A stretch of DNA of 64,000 nucleotides from Lachnospiraceae bacterium (lineage in GTDB: Bacteria; Bacillota; Clostridia; Lachnospirales; Lachnospiraceae), in assembly GCA_017509985.1 (NCBI GenBank), contig JAFWOE010000050.1, positions 1 to 64,000 on the forward strand. Reading direction: 5' to 3'. A program made the translations under genes and the position numbers. The notes beneath the pieces are model-generated. The model saw only the letters and a list, made by a program, of their open reading frames with translations, had not been told where the DNA came from and ran no database searches. How positions within the stretch are numbered: the first letter of the stretch is position 1; every line of letters starts with the position of its first letter. Shown here one piece after another: positions 1-8,260 of this stretch.

Positions 1-14
1 AGGGCAAATAAAGA

Positions 15-133
15 GGCTCTTTAGAGCCAGCCCGTGGCCGCAGTGCGGAAGGCGGACTTTTCAGAGCCCCTTTAGGGGCAAGCCGGGAACAGCGGCTTAT
101 AGCCGCAGAGCAAACCACCGGCTGAGCCGGTGG
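15..133. repeat. Cluster of four short perfect hairpins
   Basis: Four inverted repeats follow one another: GGCTC-TTTA-GAGCC at 15-28, GCCCC-TTTA-GGGGC at 66-79, GCGGCT-TAT-AGCCGC at 92-106 and CCACCGGC-TGA-GCCGGTGG at 115-133. The last lies just beyond the stop of the leftward lysR gene and could end its transcript, although no clear T run follows it. The first two share a TTTA loop and differ only in stem sequence, so they look like members of a structured repeat family that continues beyond the left edge. Confidence 0.6.
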
Positions 134-140
134 TCATGAT

Positions 141-1058
141 TCAGGCATCTTCATACTGCTTTGCAGCAGACACCAGGATCTCCATTAGAGCCATAGCTGC
201 GCGGCTCATCGGCAGATGCCGCGGTGTTATGAGACAGACATGCCTTTCAAGATCCTGTTCACCGGAAATATGAAGCCGGAAGAGTTCTCCTTCTGCAATT
301 TCTTTACGGATACGCGGTGCCGGAACAAAACTGTATCCCAGGCCGAGCGATACCGCCCTGATCTGGATGTCCAGTGTAGGAGTTTCGATTTCCGGACGGA
401 AATCCAGACCGTGACGCCTGTAAAGCATATCGTAATGTTCACGAATGCTGTATCCCTGATGTGTAAAAACAAGCGGATATTTGTTCAGCTCTTCAAGAGT
501 GATCTCATCGTCAGCAAGAGATATGTACTTGCGTCCTACAATGGGGATGTTGTCAGAGCGGTATATCTGAAGATAGTTGAACTGTTCGTCATTGCGTGAC
601 TGAGTGATTCCCATTACAGCCAGATCGATATCTCCCGAAAGGATTCCCTGTTCAGCTTCCTTGGCCGTAAGATGGCGTATGATCAGCCGGACTTTCGGAT
701 ATCGGGTGCAGAATTCACCGATCACGGCAGGCATTGTGAAGTAATGCGCTGCGGCTTCGCTCATGGCAGCGCGGACGGTTCCGCCTTCGAGACTTGTGAG
801 CATGTGAATTTCCTGCTCACCGGCCTGCAGCAGTGCAAGCCCCGGCTTTACCCGTTCAAGCAGTGCCTTACCTTCTGCGCTCAGGTGCATACCTCTTGCA
901 GACCGGATAAACAGCTGGCAGTCCAGCTGCTGCTCCAGTGCCTGTATTGCCTTGGTAACGGTCGGTGGTGTCAGACACAGCTTTTCTGCAGCACGGGTCA
1001 CGCTTCCCGAAAGCGCAACAGCATAAAAGCTTTTGTAGTAATCCAGTGTAACGGCCAT
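141..1058 (-). CDS. LysR-family transcriptional regulator
   Basis: A 305-residue LysR-type regulator of normal length. The N-terminal winged helix-turn-helix spans about residues 5-65, with the recognition stretch around RAAEKLCLTPPTVTKAIQ. The rest is a LysR effector-binding domain, in which DIDLAVMGI is the usual family signature. The start is ATG at 1058 behind an AAGGAG site on the minus strand. It is divergent from the flavoprotein operon starting at 1229, with a 15-bp perfect palindrome between them, so it probably activates that operon in response to the substrate or a related metabolite. The inducer cannot be read from the sequence. Confidence 0.93.
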   Translation of the reverse strand: MAVTLDYYKSFYAVALSGSVTRAAEKLCLTPPTVTKAIQALEQQLDCQLFIRSARGMHLSAEGKALLERVKPGLALLQAGEQEIHMLTSLEGGTVRAAMSEAAAHYFTMPAVIGEFCTRYPKVRLIIRHLTAKEAEQGILSGDIDLAVMGITQSRNDEQFNYLQIYRSDNIPIVGRKYISLADDEITLEELNKYPLVFTHQGYSIREHYDMLYRRHGLDFRPEIETPTLDIQIRAVSLGLGYSFVPAPRIRKEIAEGELFRLHISGEQDLERHVCLITPRHLPMSRAAMALMEILVSAAKQYEDA

Positions 1059-1084
1059 AATAACTCCTTAGTATTAGATAATTT

Positions 1085-1099
1085 GAAACGAATCGTTTC
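1085..1099. promoter_or_regulatory. Perfect palindrome, candidate LysR operator
   Basis: GAAACGA-A-TCGTTTC is a perfect 7-bp inverted repeat between the divergent lysR and flavoprotein genes. It fits the T-N11-A dyad form of LysR sites and lies about 40 bp upstream of the candidate -10 element of the rightward operon, a usual activating position. A second, weaker dyad (ATTTCA-5-TGAAAT) lies at 1163-1179. Confidence 0.55.
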
Positions 1100-1110
1100 T
1101 AAAATTTCAA

Positions 1111-1139
1111 TTCATGAATCTGTATAAATGAATTATACT
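1111..1139 (+). promoter_or_regulatory. Candidate promoter of the flavoprotein operon
   Basis: TTCATG at 1111-1116 and TATACT at 1134-1139 are 17 bp apart. The -10 element is good and the -35 poor, as expected for a promoter that depends on an activator such as the divergent LysR protein. Confidence 0.45.
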
Positions 1140-1228
1140 AAATGCAATTAAAGAAGACAAGCATTTCAAAACATGAAATATTGAAAGATAACAGAATCGA
1201 AAGATATCAATGATCCGGAGATGATGGG

Positions 1229-3193
1229 ATGAATTTTCAGAACAACAACGGCAATGAAGCAATCGAATGGCCATATCCCGTACATTATGACAGGACGATA
1301 CATGTATATGCAGATGTCCTTGTGATCGGCGGGGGACTGGCCGGTTGCTGTGCAGCCATAGCGGCGTCCCGGAGAGGAAAGAAAGTCGTGATCTGCGACA
1401 AGGCGCCGATAAAGAAAAGCGGATGCGGCGGCGCCGGGATGGATCACTGGAATACCGTGCTTGAAAGTCCTACAAGCCCGATGTCGGTAGAAGAGAATAT
1501 CGAGTGCGGCAGGGATACCGGTATGTGCCACAGGGACTATATAGCAGAAAAAGGCACCTGGGATGCCCTGATGGAACTGGAAAAGCTCGGCCTTAATATC
1601 AGGGATGACCTGGATGAGTTTAAAGATGCTGCGACCAGGGACGAGGCAACAGGACTGCTTAAAGCCTATGATTACCGTGAGATGGTTGCCGTAAAACTGC
1701 ATGGCGGCAACTATATTAAACCGATCCTCTGGAAAGGCGCAAAAGACGCCGGTGCGGAAATGTACGAACGGGTCATGGTGACTTCGCTTCTTACAGAGGG
1801 AGGCAGACAGGGAGCCCGTGTTGTGGGAGCAGCCGGCTTCTCCATGACCGGGGGTGAATTCTATGTATTTCATTCAAAGAGCGTGATCATCTCCGCGGGA
1901 TATGCCTGCAGCATGTGGATATACAACATGGAAATTACCGGAAACAGCTATCGCTGGGATCCGAATGAAATCGGCGAAGGACTGGCTATGGCCTGGACTG
2001 CCGGTGCTGAGGTGTACGGTATGCATAAGGCCGGGTCTACAAAGGGAAACAATCCCTTTGCATGGCCGCGTTTCGGTATAGGGAATCCTTCCAACACCTG
2101 GTTTCCGTGTTCGATCGTTGACAACAGGGGAAAAGAAATTCCCTGGGAAGATGTGAACGGCAATATCCTCACCAGCGTGGAAGCAAGAAATATCCCGGCT
2201 GAAGGCCAGCCTTACATCGGTTCATCCAAAAGTGATAATCTGCAGGGCATAGGCCAGGCAAATCTGATACACGATCTCGGGGAACGCATCAGAAACGGTG
2301 AATATGAACTTCCTTTATGGGCGGATCTTGCAGGCATGCCTGAGGCGGAACGCCGCAGTATCTGGGGCGTGATGATCGGCAATGAAGGCAAGAGCCGTTT
2401 TACACTGTATGACCTTTATACCCGATCCGGATTCGACCCTGAAAAGGACATGCTGATGGCGCCGGTAGAGCTGCCGGAAAACTATATGAAATTCGGCGCA
2501 TGGTTCCACGGCGAGCCGGATGTGGTAAAGCCCTGGAGAACAGAAAACGGCGGCCAGGGCGAGATCGCCTGTGACTGGAAGCTGATGACAAATCTTCCGG
2601 GGCTCTTCGTGGCAGGAGCGTCCGGGGGACTTGAAGGCTGTTCTTTCGCATGTTCCACGGGTTTCTACGCAGGAAACCGTGCGGCAGAGTATGCAGCGGA
2701 TACAGACCAGGGTGAGATCGATGAGAAACAGCTTATTGCCGAAAGAGAGCGGGTTTATGCTCCCGTAAAGCGGACCGGGCAGAAAAACGCCTATGTCAGC
2801 TGGAAAGAACTCTGGGGCGGCACTACCAGGGTCATGCAGCAGTGCTGCGGTGAGTATAAGACCGTACCGATACTAAAGCACGGCCTGATGTGGCTTGAGA
2901 GCATTAAAAACACAGAAGGACAGATGACGTTTGCCCGCAATCCTCATGAACTGGCCCGCGTGCTTGAGTGCGACACTCGTTTTACGGTCTCCTCTATATT
3001 CCTGCATGCATGCATTTCGCGCATTGAGGCCGAGGAAACCGGAGAGACCGATGGATATATTTTTAACCGGCTCAACGGAGAAAACGTTGAAACGGTTTTC
3101 AAGGAGAAAAAATACTGGCTCAAAGGAGAGAACGAGCCCGGTTATCTCGATAATTATGAGAAATGTCTTGAAAGGGAAAGGAGCGGAAGATGA
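1229..3193 (+). CDS. FAD-dependent oxidoreductase, AprA/fumarate reductase-like
   Basis: A 654-residue flavoprotein of the adenylylsulfate-reductase alpha/fumarate reductase superfamily. The dinucleotide fold is at residues 30-55 (VLVIGGGLAGCCAAIAASRR), and a second FAD-contact segment near residues 460-490 includes GLFVAGASGGLEGCSFACS. It has no signal peptide or Tat motif, so it acts in the cytoplasm. The next gene overlaps it by 4 nt and encodes a two-cluster ferredoxin like AprB; NADH-dehydrogenase-like subunits and a TRAP transporter follow. Known for the family: reduction of fumarate-like enoates or APS at the flavin. Inferred: NADH-driven reduction of an imported organic acid. No sulfate-activation genes are present, so true APS reductase is unlikely. 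The substrate is unknown. Confidence 0.85.
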   Translation: MNFQNNNGNEAIEWPYPVHYDRTIHVYADVLVIGGGLAGCCAAIAASRRGKKVVICDKAPIKKSGCGGAGMDHWNTVLESPTSPMSVEENIECGRDTGMCHRDYIAEKGTWDALMELEKLGLNIRDDLDEFKDAATRDEATGLLKAYDYREMVAVKLHGGNYIKPILWKGAKDAGAEMYERVMVTSLLTEGGRQGARVVGAAGFSMTGGEFYVFHSKSVIISAGYACSMWIYNMEITGNSYRWDPNEIGEGLAMAWTAGAEVYGMHKAGSTKGNNPFAWPRFGIGNPSNTWFPCSIVDNRGKEIPWEDVNGNILTSVEARNIPAEGQPYIGSSKSDNLQGIGQANLIHDLGERIRNGEYELPLWADLAGMPEAERRSIWGVMIGNEGKSRFTLYDLYTRSGFDPEKDMLMAPVELPENYMKFGAWFHGEPDVVKPWRTENGGQGEIACDWKLMTNLPGLFVAGASGGLEGCSFACSTGFYAGNRAAEYAADTDQGEIDEKQLIAERERVYAPVKRTGQKNAYVSWKELWGGTTRVMQQCCGEYKTVPILKHGLMWLESIKNTEGQMTFARNPHELARVLECDTRFTVSSIFLHACISRIEAEETGETDGYIFNRLNGENVETVFKEKKYWLKGENEPGYLDNYEKCLERERSGR

Positions 3194-3531
3194 GCGACAA
3201 ATGCTACGTTGTACCTAATCCCAGCGGGCCTACACTTGCAGTTTCCATCGATCCGGACAGATGTGTCGGCTGCAACAGCTGCGTGAATATCTGCCGCATC
3301 CAGACCCTCCTGCCGAATCCCGTGCACGGCCGGCCGCCCATCGTGGCCTATCCGGACGAGTGCTGGTACTGCGCCTGCTGTGTGGAAGCATGTCCAAGGG
3401 GAGCGCTGGAAATGCATCTCCCGATAAACCAGCGCATTTTCTTTAAACGCAAGGAAACGGGCGAGGTTTTCCGGATAGGAGCAGCGGACAGTCCGTCGAA
3501 GAGTTATTTTCAGCCCCCGGTAGGCTGGTGA
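3190..3531 (+). CDS. Ferredoxin-like 2x[4Fe-4S] protein, AprB-like
   Basis: A 113-residue iron-sulfur protein with two complete cluster motifs, CVGCNSCVNIC and CWYCACCVEACP, the second close to that of AprB. The remainder is a short C-terminal tail. Its ATG overlaps the end of the flavoprotein gene by 4 nt, so the two are probably translationally coupled and form a complex in which this subunit passes electrons to the FAD subunit. The electrons would come from the NuoF-like and hydrogenase-like proteins encoded next. Confidence 0.88.
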   Translation: MSDKCYVVPNPSGPTLAVSIDPDRCVGCNSCVNICRIQTLLPNPVHGRPPIVAYPDECWYCACCVEACPRGALEMHLPINQRIFFKRKETGEVFRIGAADSPSKSYFQPPVGW

Positions 3532-3542
3532 AGGAGGCTGAC

Positions 3543-4883
3543 ATGGAACTTTTATCAGAACTCGGCGCCATCCAGGCTGAATACGGCTTTCTTCCAACCG
3601 GAGAACTGAAGGCGCTTTCATCAAAAACCGGTATGCATATCGGGGAGATCCTCTCCGCTGCGAGCTTCTACAGTTTTTTTACACTGGAACCCGATGCGGA
3701 AGATCATATCGAAAAACTCTACCCGTGCAGAAAGGCCGGCATGCTTTTGATCCCGAAGCTTCCCTATGAATGGACAGCACTGGAGAATGCACGGAAAGCA
3801 CCGGAAACGATTATTGAAGCTGTCGGGGAAGCCGGTCTTCTCGGACGCAGCGGAGGCGGCTTTCCGGTCGCAAGGAAATGGTCTGTAACGAAAAATGCCT
3901 CCGGCAGGGAAAAGTACATAGTCTGCAATGCCGATGAAGGTGAACTGTTCACCGGAAAAGACAGAATTCTTATAGAAAAAAATCCGTGGGCGGTCGTGGA
4001 AGGAATGGCGGTCTGCGCGGAAGCGACAGGGGCGAAAAAGGGTTTTATCTATCTGCGCGGCGAATATGAAGACCTTGCTGAAACCCTTAAAAAAGCGGTT
4101 TCCGAAGCACCGCTTGATAATCGTTTTGATATAGAGATCTATATGGGACACGGGGCTTATGTCTGCGGAGATGAGACAGCCCTGCTGAATTCCCTGGAAG
4201 GCAAAAGAGGAGAGACCAGGCTGAAACCGCCTTATCCGGGTGTTTCCGGCTATATGGGGTGTCCTACCGTAGTTAATAATGTCGAAAGCTTCGCATGCGT
4301 TTCGGCCATACTGAATATGGGGCCGGATGTTTTCAGAAGCACAGGCATGCCCGATTATCCGGGAACCAAGCTTTATACGGTCTGCGGAGCGGTAAGGTCG
4401 CCGGGCGTTTATGAGTATCCGTCCGGAATAAGTATCGGGGAACTGCTCGAAGCTGCCGGCGGAGCGGAAACACCGATACAGGCTGTCCTGGTCGGAGGAG
4501 GATCCTGTAAACTTGCAGGACCCGACTGCCTGGATGTCGTAATGACACCCGGGAACTGTATGGCGCACGGACTGAGCTTCGGGACCGGATCGGTCTGCTT
4601 TATCGGAGCGGAAGAGAACCTGGTCGGTTTTGTTCGGGGCCTCACCGAGTTTTTCATGCGTGAATCCTGCGGGTCATGCACGCCTTGCAGGGTCGGCCTG
4701 AGACGTCTTGCGGAACTGATGAAGAAGTTTGAGGCCGGCAAAGCATGGCCGGAGGATCTGGACAGGCTTGGCGCGCTTGCCTGTCACATCAGGGATAATT
4801 CCCGCTGCCCGTTAGGCCAGGCAGCAGTTACACCTGTACTTAGTCTGATCGATCGTTTCCCGGAGGTGATGCAATGTTTGTAA
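3543..4883 (+). CDS. NuoF-like NADH dehydrogenase flavoprotein with NuoE remnant
   Basis: A 446-residue protein homologous to the 51-kDa NADH-binding subunit of complex I and to HydB/HndC of NAD-linked hydrogenases. The FMN/NADH site shows GRSGGGFPVARKW and CNADEGE; the C-terminal [4Fe-4S] site shows ESCGSCTPCRVG. The first 50 or so residues resemble only the helical N-terminus of NuoE (EYGFLPTGELKALSSKTG...FYSFF), while the [2Fe-2S] thioredoxin fold of NuoE is absent. ATG 3543 is preferred over the earlier GTG at 3528 because AAGGAGG lies 5 nt before it. The role is NADH oxidation feeding the Fe-S proteins of this operon. The 3' end overlaps the next gene by 10 nt. Confidence 0.9.
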   Translation: MELLSELGAIQAEYGFLPTGELKALSSKTGMHIGEILSAASFYSFFTLEPDAEDHIEKLYPCRKAGMLLIPKLPYEWTALENARKAPETIIEAVGEAGLLGRSGGGFPVARKWSVTKNASGREKYIVCNADEGELFTGKDRILIEKNPWAVVEGMAVCAEATGAKKGFIYLRGEYEDLAETLKKAVSEAPLDNRFDIEIYMGHGAYVCGDETALLNSLEGKRGETRLKPPYPGVSGYMGCPTVVNNVESFACVSAILNMGPDVFRSTGMPDYPGTKLYTVCGAVRSPGVYEYPSGISIGELLEAAGGAETPIQAVLVGGGSCKLAGPDCLDVVMTPGNCMAHGLSFGTGSVCFIGAEENLVGFVRGLTEFFMRESCGSCTPCRVGLRRLAELMKKFEAGKAWPEDLDRLGALACHIRDNSRCPLGQAAVTPVLSLIDRFPEVMQCL

Positions 4884-6319
4884 ACATTACTATTAATGAT
4901 AGAAGCATCGCCGCTCCCGAAGGAGCAACGATTCTGGAAGCGGCAAAGACTGCGGGTATCGAGATCCCGTCGTTATGTCATATTGATCATGTAAATACTG
5001 CTTCCGCCTGCCGGATCTGTGTGGTTGAAGTAAAAGGCATGCCGACACTTAAGCCGGCCTGCTCGACCGTCATCCAGGAGGGTATGGAAGTCATAACGGA
5101 TAACGAGCGTGTCCGGACAGCCAGACGCAGGAACCTTGAGCTGATGTGTTCTGATCACACGATGGCGTGCACAGAGTGCTCCAGGGGCGCGGACTGCCGC
5201 CTGCGTGATCTGTGCAGGGAATATGAAGCGGATGATGCCGCTTTCGGCGAGGGCAGCAGGACGCCGATGCGTGATGAAAGCATGCCTCATTTGGTCCGTG
5301 ACAATGAAAAATGCATTCTCTGCCACCGCTGCGAAGCAACCTGCCGCGTAGCTCAGACAGTAAAAGCCATATTTGTAAACAACCGATCCGAAGAGACCAG
5401 AGTCGGTTTCGGCCTGCCGTTGAGCGAGACGGACTGCGTATCCTGCGGGCAGTGCGCGGCAGCCTGTCCCACAGGCGCGTTGTCGGTAAAGGATAACACG
5501 AAAGAAGTATGGAAAGCGCTGTACGACAGGCGGATCAAGGTCGTTGCGGCTCTTTCTTCCGAGGCGGCTGCAAGGGTTGGAGAACTGTTTGACGGCAGAC
5601 GGGACAGCGGCAGCGCGGGCAAAGCAGCAGCTATACTGCGCCGAATAGGCGTGGAAGCTGTGATCGACCCGGAAGACTATTACAGCAGGTTTAACGATAT
5701 TGTTCAGAAAACAACAGAAGAGAAGACAGGAGCCGGCAAACCTGTTATTCAGTGCAGATGCTATGCTGCACGGCAGTTTATAGAGCATTTTTATCCTCAA
5801 TATAAGGAATACATTCTTCCTTTTACGCATCCGCGCAATTCATTGGCGGCATACTGCAGAGAAAACATGAAGGACGACGACAGAGAAGTGTTCTTTGTAA
5901 GCATAGACGGCTGCGCGTCTGCAAAGACGGAACGGGAAAAAAGCGCGGATGGAGCAGTGCCCGATGCAGCGCTCACAGCAAGGGAACTGTTCTGGATGAT
6001 CCAGCGATCTTGCGTATCGTCATTCACGGCACAGCAGGTCTGGAAATCGATGGAACCTGAGCCTTATAACGTTTTATTCCCCGGTGTGCACGCTTCCGTA
6101 GAACATGAAACAGAACTGTTTTCAGAGGGCGAGATGCAGGTGGAAAACAGGAAACTGAAGACAGCAGAAGCAAGCGGTCTTGGAAATGTCCGCAGGGCGC
6201 TGGATCAGATAGACAGCTATGACGTGCTGCGTCTGTATGCCTGTCCGGGCGGATGCATAAACGGCGGCGGTATGCCGCAGAAAAGAAACTCTGAAACCCG
6301 ATCATCTTTTAATGCTTAG
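4874..6319 (+). CDS. Degenerate [FeFe]-hydrogenase-like (HydA/NuoG-type) Fe-S protein
   Basis: A 481-residue protein with the domain order of a monomeric [FeFe] hydrogenase: [2Fe-2S] domain (Cys35, 46, 49, 63), His-Cys3 cluster (His95, Cys99, 102, 108), two [4Fe-4S] clusters (from Cys147 and Cys188), then an H-cluster-like domain. Motif L1, normally TSCCPGW, is QCRCYAA (293-299): the ligand Cys is kept but the proton-relay Cys is Arg. Motif L2, normally MPCTAKK, is DGCASAK, shifted or altered. Motif L3 CPGGCINGGG (457-466) is intact, but the protein stops 15 residues later, without the usual C-terminal part. It probably acts as an electron conduit between the NuoF-like and AprB-like partners; hydrogenase activity is doubtful. 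No hydE/F/G maturation genes are in the window. Confidence 0.8.
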   Translation: MFVNITINDRSIAAPEGATILEAAKTAGIEIPSLCHIDHVNTASACRICVVEVKGMPTLKPACSTVIQEGMEVITDNERVRTARRRNLELMCSDHTMACTECSRGADCRLRDLCREYEADDAAFGEGSRTPMRDESMPHLVRDNEKCILCHRCEATCRVAQTVKAIFVNNRSEETRVGFGLPLSETDCVSCGQCAAACPTGALSVKDNTKEVWKALYDRRIKVVAALSSEAAARVGELFDGRRDSGSAGKAAAILRRIGVEAVIDPEDYYSRFNDIVQKTTEEKTGAGKPVIQCRCYAARQFIEHFYPQYKEYILPFTHPRNSLAAYCRENMKDDDREVFFVSIDGCASAKTEREKSADGAVPDAALTARELFWMIQRSCVSSFTAQQVWKSMEPEPYNVLFPGVHASVEHETELFSEGEMQVENRKLKTAEASGLGNVRRALDQIDSYDVLRLYACPGGCINGGGMPQKRNSETRSSFNA

Positions 6320-6330
6320 GAGGAATCAAC

Positions 6331-6849
6331 ATGCCATATCCAAAATGGCTCAGAAAGCTGAATGACACCTTTGGACGGATAGGGGGCATATTATGCTTCA
6401 TCGTCGCGATCATGTTCCTGGTCAATGCTGTCATGCGGTACGTTTTCCGTCAGCCTACCTCATGGATGACGGATTATGCATGCTATCTGCACTGCCTGGC
6501 GCTGTTCCTGGGCTGCGCCTATACCTTCCAGGTCCACGGACATGTCGGTGTTGATCTGGTCAGAAAGCAGGTCGATAAGATCACACACAGGGCACACAAC
6601 AGGCTCGGCACCCGAATCATGGCCATTATCGGTCATATTCAGACGCTGATCTTTCTTGGAATCACCACATATGCGGTCTATAACCAGATGATAAAATCAA
6701 AAACTCTGGGAAGTGTGACAGAAGCAACATATCCTATCCCTCAGTTTATTCTGTATCTGATCATGTTCGGCGGCTGTCTGCTGATGATCCTCACGGTAGT
6801 CTGCATTGTTCTTACGCTCTTCACCGAGAGCGATGAATACATCGAGTAA
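6331..6849 (+). CDS. TRAP transporter small permease (DctQ)
   Basis: A 172-residue membrane protein of the DctQ family with about four hydrophobic helices and the usual region around RQPTSWMTDYACYLHCLALFLG before the second helix pair. It follows the hydrogenase-like gene by 11 nt behind AGGAGG and precedes the large permease. It would help move an organic acid, captured outside by the binding protein at 8261, across the membrane with Na+ or H+. Its place in the operon makes the transported compound the likely substrate of the flavoprotein reductase. Confidence 0.9.
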   Translation: MPYPKWLRKLNDTFGRIGGILCFIVAIMFLVNAVMRYVFRQPTSWMTDYACYLHCLALFLGCAYTFQVHGHVGVDLVRKQVDKITHRAHNRLGTRIMAIIGHIQTLIFLGITTYAVYNQMIKSKTLGSVTEATYPIPQFILYLIMFGGCLLMILTVVCIVLTLFTESDEYIE

Positions 6850-6863
6850 AGGGGGAACGCAAA

Positions 6864-8193
6864 ATGCTTTATACACTTCTGATAATTCTTGTTATTTTGC
6901 TGCTTTCCATCGCTATCGGCGGACCTATCGCTACTACTCTGGGCTTTACCGCTTCCATAGCAACGCTGCTGTTCCTTACAACCGGACATCTTTCGTTCCT
7001 GGGGACGAAGATGTACGCGAATGCCATAAGCGCAGACAACGTCATTGTTCCGTTATTCATTATGATGGCTGAATTTATGGCTAAGGGCGGCATTGCGGAA
7101 GATCTGTACTATGTTATGGCAAAACTGACACATCGTATCAAAGGCGGTCTTGCCGTTGCGACGACGCTTGCCTGTACCATCTTTGCAGCTCTGTGCGGTT
7201 CATCGCCGGCTACGGCTGCAACCATCGGAAAAGTTTCTCTGGACGCCATGAAAAAGCGCGGATACCGTGAAGACTTCGCAATCGGCACTGTTGCAGGCGG
7301 AGGAACTCTGGGTATCATGATCCCGCCCAGTATCACGCTGGTCATGTACGGCATACTGACGCAGACATCCATTCTGAGCCTGCTGATGGCCGGGATCCTT
7401 CCGGGATTGCTGCTTTCCGCTCTGATGTGTGCATATTCGATCATTCGCGCGCACCTTCAGCCGGAGATCGTCGGACAGAAGAAGAGTACGGACGGAGCGC
7501 CTGTCAAATATATTGAATATGAAAAGTACGATACGACACTCGGCCAGGATTTTGCAAAAGCAGGACCTGCGCTGATCCTGATCGCCGTTATCATTTACGG
7601 CATGTACTCCGGCGCAGCTACTGCAACAGAGTGTGCCGGACTGGGAGCTGTTACTGCTTTTCTGCTTGTGACAGCGAAAAAGAAAATGACGAAAAAAGTA
7701 TTTTTCGACGCCATGTCCTCAACAGTCAAAAGCAGTTCCATGATGATCCTCATGCTTACCGCAGCCCTGATGCTTACCAATGTTATAGCCAGGCTCGGAA
7801 TTGCGACAGCGCTGGCTCAGCTTGTTGCGACCATGCAGGTAAACCGATGGGTAGTCATGTTCATGCTGATCGTTCTCTGGTATTTCCTCGGATGCATCAT
7901 GTCGCCGACCGCCATGGTAACGCTGACGATACCGTTTATATTTGAACCGCTTATGCCAGCTGGGCTTTAATCCGATCTGGCTCGGAATCGTTTCCACACT
8001 GTGCGTAGAGGTAGGGATGATCACGCCTCCTGTAGGCAACAATCTTTTCATACTTAAGCAGACGACAGGTCTTGATATCGGCACGATCATAAAAGGAGCA
8101 CTTCCGCAGATCGCTGTATTGACGGCAGGACTTATCCTCCTCTGCCTGTTCCCGGGAATAGCCACTCTTATCCCGACTCTGATGGCTAAGTGA
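6864..8193 (+). pseudogene. TRAP large permease (DctM), interrupted by a frameshift
   Basis: A DctM-family permease in two frames. The first runs from 6864 to a TAA ending at 7970 (368 residues, ending ...PFIFEPLMPAGL). The remaining 80 or so residues, including LGFNPIWLG and the signature EVGMITPPVGNN, continue in the next frame to 8193. Restoring one base near 7957-7962 (expected codons for Met-x-Gln-Leu-Gly-Phe-Asn) would give one protein of about 443 residues, the family length and similar to the intact copy at 15780. Codon use and RBS are otherwise normal, so this is either a very recent inactivation or a base-calling error. If real, the transporter of this operon is broken. Confidence 0.85.
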
Positions 8194-8260
8194 GCAAAGA
8201 CTCATTTAACATAAAGAACTGAAAGACTAAAGAAAAATATACTCAGAAAGGAAGAAGAAA

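Noticed and set aside
216-599. Plus-strand gene opposite lysR
   Set aside because: It is the antisense of a clear LysR gene and has no family resemblance or RBS.
1229-3531. Dissimilatory sulfate reduction (AprAB)
   Set aside because: Similarity is to the superfamily only; no sat, dsr or qmo genes, and NADH and TRAP genes share the operon.
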